14,853 nt of DNA from Oligoflexaceae bacterium. GTDB taxonomy: Bacteria; Bdellovibrionota_B; Oligoflexia; Oligoflexales; Oligoflexaceae. The notes beneath the pieces are model-generated. The model was given only the letters and a program-made list of their open reading frames with translations, searched no databases and was not told the origin of the DNA. Position 1 is the stretch's first letter. Each line of letters opens with the position of its first letter. Location: positions 1 to 14,853 of the forward strand of contig CANJJY010000057.1 in NCBI GenBank assembly GCA_947474445.1. The letters run 5' to 3'. Of this stretch, positions 1-7,650 are shown in pieces. The translations under genes were made by a program, and so were the position numbers.

Positions 1-14
1 ATAAGGGAAACGCT

Positions 15-548
15 ATGAAACTAAAATCTCTCCTGCTCGGAATCGGTCTCGCTTGTACTCTCCCCCTGAGCTCTGGACTTCAAGCTGCGTCATCAGCCGG
101 CAAAAATATGGAAATGCCCGCAGCCAAAGCCAGCATCGTCTCGCGATTGACGGCCAGCGGCAAATTTAAGACTCTGATCGCTGCGCTGAAGGCCACCGAT
201 CTGGTTGCGACGCTTGAAGGCGAAGGTCCCTTCACCATTTTAGCTCCAACCGATCAAGCTTTTGCCAAACTCGGTAAAGAGACTCTTGATAGGCTTTTGG
301 CGAATCCCGAAGAGTTGAAATCCATCCTGCTTTATCACGTTGTGGAAGGTCGCGTGATGGCGATGGAAGCATTCCAGGCTGGCCAAGCGGCGACGGTCAA
401 CGGCGCAGGCTTGAAGTTTGAGAAGAAAGGCTTGGGATTTTTTATCAACAATGCCCGTGTTCTGTTAGCCGATGTACCAGCCAGCAACGGCGTGATCCAC
501 GTGATCGATACGGTTCTCTTACCTCCGGCTGAGGTGCCTGCTGACTGA
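15..548 (+). CDS. Secreted fasciclin (FAS1) domain protein
   Basis: A 177-residue exported protein made of one FAS1 (fasciclin/beta-Ig-H3) domain, a fold linked to cell-surface adhesion or matrix interaction in many bacteria. The first ~24 residues form a Sec signal peptide (basic MKLK, a hydrophobic stretch, then SGLQA as a likely signal peptidase I site). The FAS1 domain spans roughly residues 45-172. It shows the usual landmarks: the H1-type motif FTILAPTDQAFAKL, the central LLYHVVEGRV and the H2-type motif NGVIHVIDTVLLP near the end. The start has an AGGGA ribosome site about 7 bases upstream. Single-domain length is typical of bacterial secreted FAS1 proteins. The promoter lies outside the window, so operon membership upstream is unknown. 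The domain call is firm; the ligand and biological role are not deducible. Confidence 0.9.
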   Translation: MKLKSLLLGIGLACTLPLSSGLQAASSAGKNMEMPAAKASIVSRLTASGKFKTLIAALKATDLVATLEGEGPFTILAPTDQAFAKLGKETLDRLLANPEELKSILLYHVVEGRVMAMEAFQAGQAATVNGAGLKFEKKGLGFFINNARVLLADVPASNGVIHVIDTVLLPPAEVPAD

Positions 549-555
549 TAGGCGC

Positions 556-588
556 AAAAAAAGGGATCGGCTGCTTAGGCCCGATCCC
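556..588 (-). terminator. Intrinsic terminator between convergent genes
   Basis: Perfect 8-bp stem GGGATCGG (563-570) / CCGATCCC (581-588) with a 10-base loop. Read on the minus strand it is followed directly by seven T residues (556-562), so it is a strong rho-independent terminator for the gene ending at 621. On the plus strand only TCTTGT follows, so it may also terminate the FAS1 gene, more weakly. Confidence 0.85.
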
Positions 589-620
589 CTCTTGTCCGCC
601 CTTTTTCGGCCGAAGCACTC

Positions 621-1052
621 TTAACGAGACTTGGCTTCTGCGGTTGCCTGCACCGAACGCAAACTTTGCGTTACAAAACGCTCCACATTGCGGCGGATCA
701 TCTGATCAACTTTTTCGTTGATGCTTTCCCATTCGATATGGCTTTCCAGGATAAAAATCCCCTGAGAGCTGGGATGCGGATAAACCTTTTTCTCAATGAC
801 GCCAACCAGCACAGGATGTCCGACCAGTTGTGAACTGATCGTTCCCTTCTCATCATCGAAGGTGATGCGCTCCCGCACGTCGGCATCAGGAACGGATACA
901 ACTCTCAGAACACCTCGATTGAAGCGTTCCAGTATGCGGGATTTGAGAATGCCTTGATTGAAGCGCTCGGGATGTTCGAGTTCTTCCATCAAAGCGCTCC
1001 AAAGATGGTCGTAGGTCGCTTGGACTTCACAACGGAAACTTTGTTCGCTCAT
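621..1052 (-). CDS. SRPBCC-family protein, AtaL/DUF1857-like
   Basis: A cytosolic protein of 143 residues resembling the AtaL-like/DUF1857 branch of the SRPBCC (START/Bet v1-like) ligand-binding fold. The helix-grip pattern is readable: an N-terminal strand with DHLWSALMEELEHPERFN, alternating strands in the middle (ILERFNRGVLRVV, RERITFDDEKGTISSQLV, GIFILESHIEWES) and a long C-terminal helix from about residue 115. Members of this family are mostly uncharacterised, and no catalytic residue can be named. The start at 1052 is chosen over upstream ATGs at 1058 and 1073 because a full AGGAGG (1059-1064) lies exactly 6 bases before it and overlaps the other candidates. The gene has its own candidate extended -10 promoter upstream and a strong terminator downstream, so it is probably monocistronic. 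Family assignment is by pattern only and moderately sure. Confidence 0.72.
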   Translation of the reverse strand: MSEQSFRCEVQATYDHLWSALMEELEHPERFNQGILKSRILERFNRGVLRVVSVPDADVRERITFDDEKGTISSQLVGHPVLVGVIEKKVYPHPSSQGIFILESHIEWESINEKVDQMIRRNVERFVTQSLRSVQATAEAKSR

Positions 1053-1071
1053 CGTCATCCTCCTTGGCTTC

Positions 1072-1126
1072 AAAAAAACCCTACACCCGTCTCTGACTCA
1101 TTCGTTTATAGCAGGAGCGGGCAGGG
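1072..1126 (-). terminator. Possible terminator downstream of the aminotransferase gene
   Basis: On the minus strand CCCTGCCCG (1118-1126) can pair with CGGGTGTAGGG (1079-1089), giving two 4-bp helices separated by an asymmetric internal loop. The terminal loop is large, about 28 bases, and seven T residues (1072-1078) follow. The long loop makes it weaker than the other terminators in this window. It lies just downstream of the aminotransferase stop codon at 1140. Confidence 0.35.
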
Positions 1127-1133
1127 CTTTAAA
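1105..1133 (-). promoter_or_regulatory. Candidate extended -10 promoter for the SRPBCC gene
   Basis: On the minus strand, TTTAAA (1128-1133, 4 of 6 matches to the -35 consensus) is separated by 17 bases from TATAAA (1105-1110). The -10 is preceded by TGC, giving an extended -10 context. The predicted transcript would start near 1098, just after the aminotransferase stop codon, and reach the SRPBCC start at 1052 with a leader of about 45 bases. It overlaps the possible terminator at 1072-1126. Confidence 0.45.
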
Positions 1134-1139
1134 GCTTGT

Positions 1140-2258
1140 TCACTGTCCAAAAGCTTCTTCGAGACTTTCGGCTGCCATCCGGCATTCTTCGAGGGTAATT
1201 CCACCGAAGAGAGGGAGATTAATCACCATGCGACTGAATCTCTGACTGTGTTTGAGATCCGAGGTTCGCAGGGCATTCTGTGCGGGTCCCTGTTCGCAGA
1301 GAGTCTGCGGGTAGGTGCGCGCACAGCCAATCTTGAGATCGCGGAGCTTGGCCGCCAGCTCGTCACCAGTCTGTTTGAGGCTTTCGATGACGATCAAATA
1401 CCCATTGCCTGTCACGCCGCTTGGGGCCTTAAAGACCCGGCAGTGTTTGGAAAGAGCTTCAAAATGATTATAATAGTAGTCTTCAGCGACCCGGCGCGAC
1501 GCGATCAGTCCATCGACCTGCTCGATCATACGCAGAAGAAAATGAGCCTGAGCTCCGCTCATCCGCGAATTCCAACCCACGTAGTCGTAGGTATAATGGC
1601 CCGCGCGTCCATGATTGCACAGCGCCCGCACTTTTTCCGCGACCTTAGGATCGGGACTCATGATGGCGCCAGCGTCACCGGCAGCACCGAGAACTTTGGC
1701 CGGATAAAATGAAATGGTCGAGAGCTGCGCCGCGGTATAGACGGATTCACCGCCCGCGCGCACCCCATAGGACTGAGCGCCATCTTCGAGCAGGGTGATG
1801 CCTTCACTCCTGCAAAAACTTCTGAAACTCGCCAGCGCCGCACTGGTCCAGCCGAATAGATGCACGAGGATAGCAGCATCGAAATGATGCTCCCGATGCC
1901 CTCGACGGAATTCATCGAAATCCATCTGGAGATCGTCGGGGTTGATATCGACGAGGACCGGTGTGGCGCCGACTTGAACGATCGCTTCAAAAGGAGCCCA
2001 AAAGGTCATGTTGGGAACCGCCACCTTCATTCCGGGGCCGACCCCGAGGGCTTGCAGGCCGATGACCAAGGCATCTGTGCCATTGGCGCAGGATACGACA
2101 TGGCTACTTTCGAGCCGCTGCATCAGAGTCTTTTCCAACTTCTGGACCCCTGCGCCGCCGACAAACTCGCAATTTTCAAGGCAGTTGGTCCAGTCTTCTA
2201 TCACCTGCTGTCTAATGGGGTCGACAATTCGCTTGAGGTCGATGAAAGGTACGCGCAT
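1140..2258 (-). CDS. DegT/DnrJ/EryC1/StrS-family PLP aminotransferase
   Basis: A 372-residue cytosolic PLP-dependent enzyme of the sugar aminotransferase family, which transfers an amino group (usually from glutamate) to a nucleotide-linked keto-sugar for surface polysaccharide or glycan synthesis. The family pattern is complete: N-terminal VPFIDLKR, the phosphate-binding GTDAL at residues 60-64, EDGAQSYG at 158-165 whose Asp159 would contact the PLP pyridine nitrogen, and SFYPAKVLGAAGDAGAI with the Schiff-base Lys188. WNSRMSGAQA at 229-238 and INLPLFGGIT near 346-355 complete it. Length is normal for the family. The start follows an AAGGA ribosome site about 7 bases upstream. No sugar dehydratase, epimerase or glycosyltransferase lies nearby, so the substrate cannot be guessed and the gene looks like an orphan in this window. 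Family call very sure; substrate unknown. Confidence 0.93.
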   Translation of the reverse strand: MRVPFIDLKRIVDPIRQQVIEDWTNCLENCEFVGGAGVQKLEKTLMQRLESSHVVSCANGTDALVIGLQALGVGPGMKVAVPNMTFWAPFEAIVQVGATPVLVDINPDDLQMDFDEFRRGHREHHFDAAILVHLFGWTSAALASFRSFCRSEGITLLEDGAQSYGVRAGGESVYTAAQLSTISFYPAKVLGAAGDAGAIMSPDPKVAEKVRALCNHGRAGHYTYDYVGWNSRMSGAQAHFLLRMIEQVDGLIASRRVAEDYYYNHFEALSKHCRVFKAPSGVTGNGYLIVIESLKQTGDELAAKLRDLKIGCARTYPQTLCEQGPAQNALRTSDLKHSQRFSRMVINLPLFGGITLEECRMAAESLEEAFGQ

Positions 2259-2383
2259 AAGGATCCTTGCCGCTAAATACGTCGAATATGCATCTTGGAG
2301 CAGGCGCTCAAGAGTCCTTTCTTAGCAGACCTTAATGCCGCCCTACCATCGAATTCTTGCCCCTCACGCGCGCAAGAAAGGTC

Positions 2384-2414
2384 AAAGCCCAGACCCTCTT
2401 CGGGTCCAGGCTTT
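2384..2414 (-). terminator. Imperfect hairpin terminator after the vWA lipoprotein gene
   Basis: AAAGCC (2384-2389) pairs with GGCTTT (2409-2414) and GACCC (2392-2396) with GGGTC (2402-2406), around a 2x2 internal mismatch and a TCTTC loop. On the minus strand the helix is followed by GACCTTTCTT, a moderate U-rich tail. On the plus strand TTTTCTCTC overlaps the helix end, so it could act in both directions. It lies about 45 bases past the stop of the gene ending at 2459. Confidence 0.5.
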
Positions 2415-2458
2415 TCTCTCCCTAGCCAATGCAGCGCAAAAAGACTTTTTTCAGAGAC

Positions 2459-4567
2459 TTAGCGGGGTTTGACCAGAACTTTGATGTCTGAACCTGGGGG
2501 CAGATCCTTCTTCAGGATCACCAGTTTTTCGCCCAGGAGGTGGTAGTCCTCTATTTTCTGATTATTGACGTAAACCGCCATGTCGTAGAGGCCGCTGTAG
2601 TCAAGTTTCAGATCGAAGGTGTTTTTGTAGTCGAGAGCGTATTGGTATTGAACATGCACCTGCTCAAAATCCTCGTCATCGCAACTGAAGCTGATTTGAT
2701 CGGCTTTGATCGTCAGATCGCGAGCGCAGACTTGATCCTGTCCATTGGCCTCGACCTTGACCGAATGGGGAAAGGGAGCGCTGTCGATCTTAGCCTCGAA
2801 GACTTTGTCCTTGATATCGTATTTCAAGTTGTAGACCGCTTTTACCTTGCGGCCATCGCGGACACTTTCCTCAGCTACTTTGAGATGATCCGTTTCGAGA
2901 GCTGCCTCTAATTTTTCGCCCGTCTCTTCATCGATGAGGTCAAAGGATTCGATCTGATCGGGGAAGGCACCGAGGACCGTGTAGTCCGTTTTGCGATCGC
3001 CCGGCAATTCGTAGCGAAGTTTGATAGAACTTGCATCCGGCGGAGCTTCACTAAAGCTGACGCGCTGGGTGCCGGCATCGATGTTTACATTCTTCTGCGG
3101 TTTGCCATCGACGAGTACTTCGAGCGTGCCAGGAACGATTTGAGGTGTGTAGCTAAACGCTTTCAAGAGAGGCGTGCTGTGACGGTAGCGGACCTTGACG
3201 AGGGCATTTTCAGCCGGCAAGTTCTTGAGTTCGACTTCACCGGTATTGGCATTGAACTTATAGCCGTCATCCGGCAGTCTTTCGTTGTTGACGAGCACCT
3301 CGAAGGTCTTTGCATCGAAGGGGCTTTGCGGTGAAAAATTCTTCTTCATCGGGACCGGCGTGTGCTTATACGAGACTGTGATCGTTGAGCTGCCCGGATC
3401 GACTGCATCGAGAACCGTCAGCGTTTTGCCAGAGACTGAGAATTGCTTGATCGGCTTGCCATCGATCTTGATCGAGGTCGCATCCGTCACAGCAGGGAAA
3501 GCCAGCTCGTATTGGATATTGATCTTTTTCCGCACGTTGAGCGAGATTTGTTCGAGCACCGCATCGTAGTTGGAGCGGCAGATATCGGCGTAGATGCCGT
3601 TCGATCCCTGGATTAAATTCACATATTCGGCTGGATTCGGCAGATCGAGATATCCGCCCGAATTCTCGCAGTCGTGATTGGGATCGCTCGGGTCGCTAGG
3701 ATTGGCGGCCGGAGGTTCTTGAAGGAGGAAGAGGCCATTGACGGTGACGTTGGTACCGACGCGATTGAAGAAATAGGAGGCGACTTCGTGCGGCGCTCCG
3801 GGACAGCCTTCGTTGGAAGCACTACCGCAGTTCTTTTCATCGGTGACGAGCAGCATCGCTCTTTGTGAGTCCGGACGGAGCCAGGTATTGCTCTCAGCCG
3901 CGCAGCCGGTTCCCGTCATCGCCTGGGTCGCGATCAGAATACCCTTTTCAACAGGGTCGCCGAACTCACCAACGTTGATCAGGTGTTTGAAGTCATCTTG
4001 CGCCTTGGTGGGGTTGGCGTCAAAGTCAGCGCGGGTGAGAACTTTGCGACCATCAGCCGTCTTATTGAGGCAAGGACTGGTCGTCGTCACCACCGCAATG
4101 TGCCAGTTGGTATTGGATATGTGCGTGAGGAGGCTTGGCAGGGTTTTGCCCAAGCGATTTTGATAGGGCGACATCGAGCTTGAGTTGTCGATCACGATCA
4201 AGAGATCAAAGATCCCGGCTTCAGCGATGGTAAAGCTCTGCTGATTGCTAATTCCGGAATTACCTTGCGTAAAATTGTCCTCGTGGGTGGCCCGATCGAG
4301 CTGCTGATAGAGCTCTTCCGTCTTAGGAGCCTGAACTAAGGCTAGTTTCTGTTCGATCAGGTTGAAGCCTGTATCGATCATCAGGTCGGCCGTCTCCAGC
4401 GAACCGGCTTTAAAGGACATCAGATACTCAGGCGAGGCTTCGAGGCCCTCGCTTGCATAGGTGGGATTCACCCGTCCCACGGTTGTGAAATGAGTGTCGC
4501 TATCGCAGGCGATGAGGTTGAGGGCTAACACCGAGCATACGAGACCAGGCTTCTTCCATCGCAACAT
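2459..4567 (-). CDS. Lipoprotein with vWA domain and six ~60-residue C-terminal repeats
   Basis: A 702-residue predicted lipoprotein. The signal peptide ends in the lipobox LIAC with lipidated Cys21 (Asp at +2, an inner-membrane retention signal in enterobacteria that may not apply here). Residues ~118-345 form a von Willebrand factor A domain: FDLLIVIDNSSSM carries the MIDAS DxSxS (Asp127, Ser129, Ser131), and LLVTDEKNC near 239-247 supplies the later MIDAS acidic region. Several cysteines there (166, 222, 247, 255, 300, 330) suggest disulfides. The C-terminal half (349-702) divides into six units of 54-62 residues. Most units follow a loose pattern: a strand with a V(D/N)(G/N) turn such as KIDGKPI, LVNNERL, LVDGKPQ or YVNNQKI, then a second strand, an acidic/proline turn and a closing V-x-V-x-Y strand. 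The repeats look like small beta-sandwich modules. This suggests a surface adhesion or protein-binding role; no partner is identifiable. It appears monocistronic and divergent from the receiver/TPR gene. Confidence 0.85.
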   Translation of the reverse strand: MLRWKKPGLVCSVLALNLIACDSDTHFTTVGRVNPTYASEGLEASPEYLMSFKAGSLETADLMIDTGFNLIEQKLALVQAPKTEELYQQLDRATHEDNFTQGNSGISNQQSFTIAEAGIFDLLIVIDNSSSMSPYQNRLGKTLPSLLTHISNTNWHIAVVTTTSPCLNKTADGRKVLTRADFDANPTKAQDDFKHLINVGEFGDPVEKGILIATQAMTGTGCAAESNTWLRPDSQRAMLLVTDEKNCGSASNEGCPGAPHEVASYFFNRVGTNVTVNGLFLLQEPPAANPSDPSDPNHDCENSGGYLDLPNPAEYVNLIQGSNGIYADICRSNYDAVLEQISLNVRKKINIQYELAFPAVTDATSIKIDGKPIKQFSVSGKTLTVLDAVDPGSSTITVSYKHTPVPMKKNFSPQSPFDAKTFEVLVNNERLPDDGYKFNANTGEVELKNLPAENALVKVRYRHSTPLLKAFSYTPQIVPGTLEVLVDGKPQKNVNIDAGTQRVSFSEAPPDASSIKLRYELPGDRKTDYTVLGAFPDQIESFDLIDEETGEKLEAALETDHLKVAEESVRDGRKVKAVYNLKYDIKDKVFEAKIDSAPFPHSVKVEANGQDQVCARDLTIKADQISFSCDDEDFEQVHVQYQYALDYKNTFDLKLDYSGLYDMAVYVNNQKIEDYHLLGEKLVILKKDLPPGSDIKVLVKPR

Positions 4568-4875
4568 AACTTCTTACCTCTAGCACGTGTGATGTGTAAC
4601 ACTCTGAAGGGTGAAACACGACGCTCTCCTTCTTTCGGCTTTGACAGATTTGCAATCCAAAATCTCTGAAGAGGGTGCTTAAAAGTTTTTTTTACCCCTT
4701 AGTAAGGATGGAGAACAAATGAGAAATTCATCGAGGCTAAAGTTTTTATAAGAGCTCCTGTGGTGCCCTTTCAAATGGGTATAATTTGAGGCAGAAGTTT
4801 GCTCGAACGATTTCCTGATTTAAAATATTAAGACCACTGCTAAAAAGATGGGTGCGCGAGCGCAAGGGAGTTCTT
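4568..4875. other. Divergent intergenic region between vWA lipoprotein and receiver/TPR genes
   Basis: About 308 bases separate the two divergent genes. It contains a GAGGT-type ribosome site for the lipoprotein, a TATAAT at 4780-4785 and the AAGGGAG site that fixes the start of the plus-strand gene. Two very short ORFs with reasonable ribosome sites are also present: 4719-4751 plus (10 codons) and 4500-4619 minus (39 codons, running into the lipoprotein gene). A TTGACA at 4641-4646 has no good -10 partner. No RNA gene or riboswitch was recognised. Confidence 0.6.
4780..4785 (+). promoter_or_regulatory. Consensus -10 box TATAAT upstream of the receiver/TPR gene
   Basis: A perfect TATAAT at 4780-4785. 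The -35 position, 16-18 bases upstream, has no good match, so promoter strength would depend on an activator or on upstream contacts. Transcription would start near 4792 and leave a leader of about 84 bases before the preferred TTG start at 4876. Confidence 0.4.
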
Positions 4876-6960
4876 TTGTCATATTTAGATAAAGACATTG
4901 GCATCTTAATCGTCGATCCTGTGAGTGCCGTTCTCAGCACGGTGAAGCGCGTCCTCACCGAGCTGGGGTACAAGAACGTTTTCCAGGCTGATTCAGTGCT
5001 GGATGGTCTGAATACGATGAACGCCAATCCTATCTCCTGGGTATTTACCTCTCTGTTCGAGGGGCAGAAACTGAATGGATGGCACTTTCTCCGCCTGCCT
5101 ATCGAATTTGATAGCTATCGCCAGGTCAAGACCTCCTTTCTCCTGAACAGTCACGAGCACGATAGAATTCCCGCCCTTTATTCGCTCGGTATGGTTTCAA
5201 GCCATATCAGGCCCATCACCTACAATTCTTTCCGCGCGGAAGTGGAACGCTTCACCGACCGTGTGAAGACAATGACGTCGCCCGTTCAGGCGATGGCGGC
5301 GGATCTAAGGGATCAACTCAATGCGAGCCAATCGATCGATGAACTCGAACGCCTTGAGTTGGGTCTTTATCGCTGGATCGATTCCTCGGCTGAGCAGCGC
5401 ATGAGACTTATCCAAGCGCAGCTCAAAGCCGGCAATCATCTCGAAGCTCTTCTGAACATGAAGCAGATCCTCGCGTCCAACCCCGAGTGCGCGGCCTCCG
5501 TCGCTGAGCTCAGCAAGAAATATCTCGGCATTGAAGACGTGAACGACTACAAGACGCGCATCAATGTCAGCGCAGCTGTCGTCGTCGATCCCGACGAAGC
5601 CCAGCTGCGCTTTGTTGCGGATGCCTTGCAAGAAATGGGCGTAGGGGAGGTCAAAACCTTTACGGCCGCTGAAGCGGCGGTCCAATACCTGAAGACCGCT
5701 GATACGGTCGGATTGGTGATCAGCGAATGGAAACTCAGGGACATGGAAGGCAAGGGCTTTGTCCAGAATATCAAACTCGGGGCGATGCGTGACAAGCCCT
5801 TCTTGATCTATTCGAGTTTGGTGAACGAGAGCGATGAGCGATTGCTAGAAGAAATCGGTGGTGTGTTCGTCCTCAGAAAAGCCATGCCGAAAAAAGCTTT
5901 TAAGGAGGCCGTGACGGATATCTTTGCCCGTTGGCGCTATCCAATCGAAGGCGAAGATATCGAGCTGAAGATCTATTCCTCACTGCAAGCTGGCGATGTC
6001 GACTACGCCCAGCAGCTGATGATTCAATTTGTGAGTTTGCCGCAGGTGGAAAAGCAACGCAAGCTGACTCTCAAGGGCGCTTTTCTCTACTATGAAGGCG
6101 ATTATCTCGGCGCTAAGGCGGCTATCATTGAGGCGTCCAAGGTCAAGGTGCCCACCCACCGTGAAATCGGTTGGCTCGGCAAGATCCTTCTGAAGTTAGG
6201 TGAATTCTCCGATGCTCAAAAGTGCCTGGATCAAGCCAATCAAATGGTGCCCGGCAACGTCGAAAGACTCTGTCAGATGGCGGACGTCAGCGCTGAATTA
6301 GGCCAGGACGCAGCGACGATGGATCTCGTCAACCAAGCGCGCGATCTGGGCGGCGACTCGCAGTTGGTCAACAGCACTTTTTCCCGCCATGCCGCGGCGC
6401 TGGGGCAAGCAGGCGAAGCGCAAAAATATATGGCCGATGAAGGGGTAGCTCGCGGCGTCGTCGCGCATATGAATAACCTGGGCGTCGCCTACGCCGCCTC
6501 CGGAAAATGGAAGGAAAGTATCGAAGCCTACGTGAAAGCGCTCAAGGCTCTGGGCAAATTGCATGACGATCTGCAGGCCACCGTCCTTTATAATCTTGGT
6601 TTAAGCCTGGTCCGGCAAAATAGGTATAAAGAGGCTCTTCCGGTCTTGAGCCAAGCGCGGAGCAAGGGCAATTTGTTGCTCGCCAAGAAAGTCAATCAAC
6701 TGCAGGACAAGGTGAAGCATGCGATCGAATCGAAAAAGCCTCTGACTCTCAAGGAAGCCCCGCGGGAAATCATCGCGACACCAAAGGGGGACGAGCCCGG
6801 GTCGCTGCATCCTATCGATGAGTATGCCGCAGCGCTCGTGCAGAATGGTGAGGATATCAAGCCGGGAGATCTCGGACTCTTTCGAGTCTACGTATCAGCT
6901 CAAACGGTCGGCATGGATTTAAGCAGTGACTTTCCCCGGATGATCAAGAATTCGGCCTGA
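4876..6960 (+). CDS. Tandem degenerate receiver (REC) domains with TPR-like tail
   Basis: A 694-residue cytosolic signalling protein. REC1 (about residues 8-130) starts GILIVDPVSAVL, but its third strand (ISWVFTSLFE, 53-62) has no Asp acceptor. REC2 (about 231-352) keeps the acidic pair Asp238/Asp240, a Ser after strand 4 (IYSSL, 311-315) and Lys335 after strand 5. At the acceptor position it reads VISEW, with Glu284 replacing Asp. Residues ~370-610 are helical pairs of the TPR type (for example NNLGVAYAASGKWKESIEAY and LYNLGLSLVRQNRYKEALPV), suited to protein binding. No DNA-binding or enzymatic output domain is present, so it is probably a phosphorylation-independent scaffold. The start is set at TTG 4876 because AAGGGAG (4864-4870) lies 5 bases upstream; a longer form from GTG 4852 (702 residues) lacks a convincing ribosome site. 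Partner unknown. Confidence 0.85.
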   Translation: MSYLDKDIGILIVDPVSAVLSTVKRVLTELGYKNVFQADSVLDGLNTMNANPISWVFTSLFEGQKLNGWHFLRLPIEFDSYRQVKTSFLLNSHEHDRIPALYSLGMVSSHIRPITYNSFRAEVERFTDRVKTMTSPVQAMAADLRDQLNASQSIDELERLELGLYRWIDSSAEQRMRLIQAQLKAGNHLEALLNMKQILASNPECAASVAELSKKYLGIEDVNDYKTRINVSAAVVVDPDEAQLRFVADALQEMGVGEVKTFTAAEAAVQYLKTADTVGLVISEWKLRDMEGKGFVQNIKLGAMRDKPFLIYSSLVNESDERLLEEIGGVFVLRKAMPKKAFKEAVTDIFARWRYPIEGEDIELKIYSSLQAGDVDYAQQLMIQFVSLPQVEKQRKLTLKGAFLYYEGDYLGAKAAIIEASKVKVPTHREIGWLGKILLKLGEFSDAQKCLDQANQMVPGNVERLCQMADVSAELGQDAATMDLVNQARDLGGDSQLVNSTFSRHAAALGQAGEAQKYMADEGVARGVVAHMNNLGVAYAASGKWKESIEAYVKALKALGKLHDDLQATVLYNLGLSLVRQNRYKEALPVLSQARSKGNLLLAKKVNQLQDKVKHAIESKKPLTLKEAPREIIATPKGDEPGSLHPIDEYAAALVQNGEDIKPGDLGLFRVYVSAQTVGMDLSSDFPRMIKNSA

Positions 6961-6976
6961 AAGGCCTGGGATTTTT
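6954..6976 (+). terminator. Weak hairpin at the end of the receiver/TPR gene
   Basis: GGCCT (6954-6958) pairs with AGGCC (6962-6966) around a GAA loop, followed by TGGGATTTTT. The helix overlaps the stop codon and the T run begins five bases after it, so it is only a weak terminator candidate between two convergent genes 14 bases apart. Confidence 0.3.
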
Positions 6977-7499
6977 AGGGGGTCGGCTTGAGTAGTTTGA
7001 CGTTGGAAGAAAAGACTTTTTCGGTCGTAGGCTGATAGAAATGAAGCTCATAATCTTGGGCCGTCTCGGTGCAGGCGAAGAGCTTGTACCCTTGCAGCTT
7101 GGCGGCGATATAATCGGTAAGTTTTGTCTTGAGCTGTTCGGTCAGTATCGTGCTTTGTGGCGCGACTAATTCATCGACGATGCAGTTGAAACTGGAAAGT
7201 GCCGTGTCGGTGCAGGTGCCGAGCGTGAGATCGTAGTAGCGTTTCTCTGCCTCGCAAGCGGTGATCCCCTTGCGCAGATTGAGGGGCAAATCAGAATATT
7301 TACTCGGTTCTTCTTCCTTTGCCTGTGAATCGGACGGTGTCGACTCTGCTGTGGCCGCGGCGAGCTCTGCATCGGTCAGAGGAACTTCGGGACCTTTATC
7401 GGCGCGACTGCAGGACGTGGCCGCAGCTATCGACGCACTGAGGCTGATCGCAGCCAAGAGCCGTCCGAGTTGTACCCATTGGTAAAAGTGTGTTCGCAT
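6975..7499 (-). CDS. Small four-cysteine putative lipoprotein, function unknown
   Basis: A 174-residue exported protein that I do not recognise. The N-terminus is basic, then hydrophobic (LGRLLAAISLSASIAAATSC) and ends at Cys30, which could be lipidated. The residue three before it is Ala rather than Leu, so the lipobox is imperfect. Residues 31-70 are rich in Ala, Ser, Glu and Pro and probably an extended linker. The globular part (70-174) has four cysteines (82, 96, 106, 143), enough for two disulfides in the periplasm. It reads as mixed helix and strand with no catalytic signature. The start has GAGGGG six bases upstream and a candidate promoter at 7519-7547. The strong terminator at 7601-7630 separates it from the protease gene upstream, so it is probably transcribed alone. 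Confidence 0.75.
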   Translation of the reverse strand: MRTHFYQWVQLGRLLAAISLSASIAAATSCSRADKGPEVPLTDAELAAATAESTPSDSQAKEEEPSKYSDLPLNLRKGITACEAEKRYYDLTLGTCTDTALSSFNCIVDELVAPQSTILTEQLKTKLTDYIAAKLQGYKLFACTETAQDYELHFYQPTTEKVFSSNVKLLKPTP

Positions 7500-7518
7500 C
7501 CCTACCCCTCATGAGAGC

Positions 7519-7547
7519 TTTATCGGCAAACCCTCGCTCAAACTCAA
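7519..7547 (-). promoter_or_regulatory. Candidate promoter for the four-cysteine lipoprotein gene
   Basis: On the minus strand TTGAGT (7542-7547) and GATAAA (7519-7524) are separated by exactly 17 bases. Transcription would start near 7512, giving a leader of about a dozen bases that still contains the GAGGGG ribosome site. Confidence 0.42.
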
Positions 7548-7600
7548 GAGGGGCTACGTAAGTATCCGACAATAAGAGAGAATTGAAGGAAATCAGGAGC

Positions 7601-7630
7601 AAAAAAAAGGCGAGGGATAAGCCCTCGCCT
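7601..7630 (-). terminator. Strong intrinsic terminator of the trypsin-like protease gene
   Basis: Perfect 9-bp stem AGGCGAGGG (7608-7616) / CCCTCGCCT (7622-7630) with a 5-base loop. On the minus strand it is followed by a run of eight T (7601-7608). It lies about 20 bases after the protease stop codon. Confidence 0.9.
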
Positions 7631-7650
7631 CGATTCTCAGTGAACTTTGT

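Noticed and set aside
954..1712. A 252-codon open frame on the plus strand
   Set aside because: It runs antisense across the aminotransferase and SRPBCC genes, whose family motifs are clear, and its translation shows no domain pattern.
4641..4646. Perfect TTGACA -35 box on the plus strand
   Set aside because: The hexamers 16-18 bases downstream do not resemble a -10 box, so it is not supported as a promoter.
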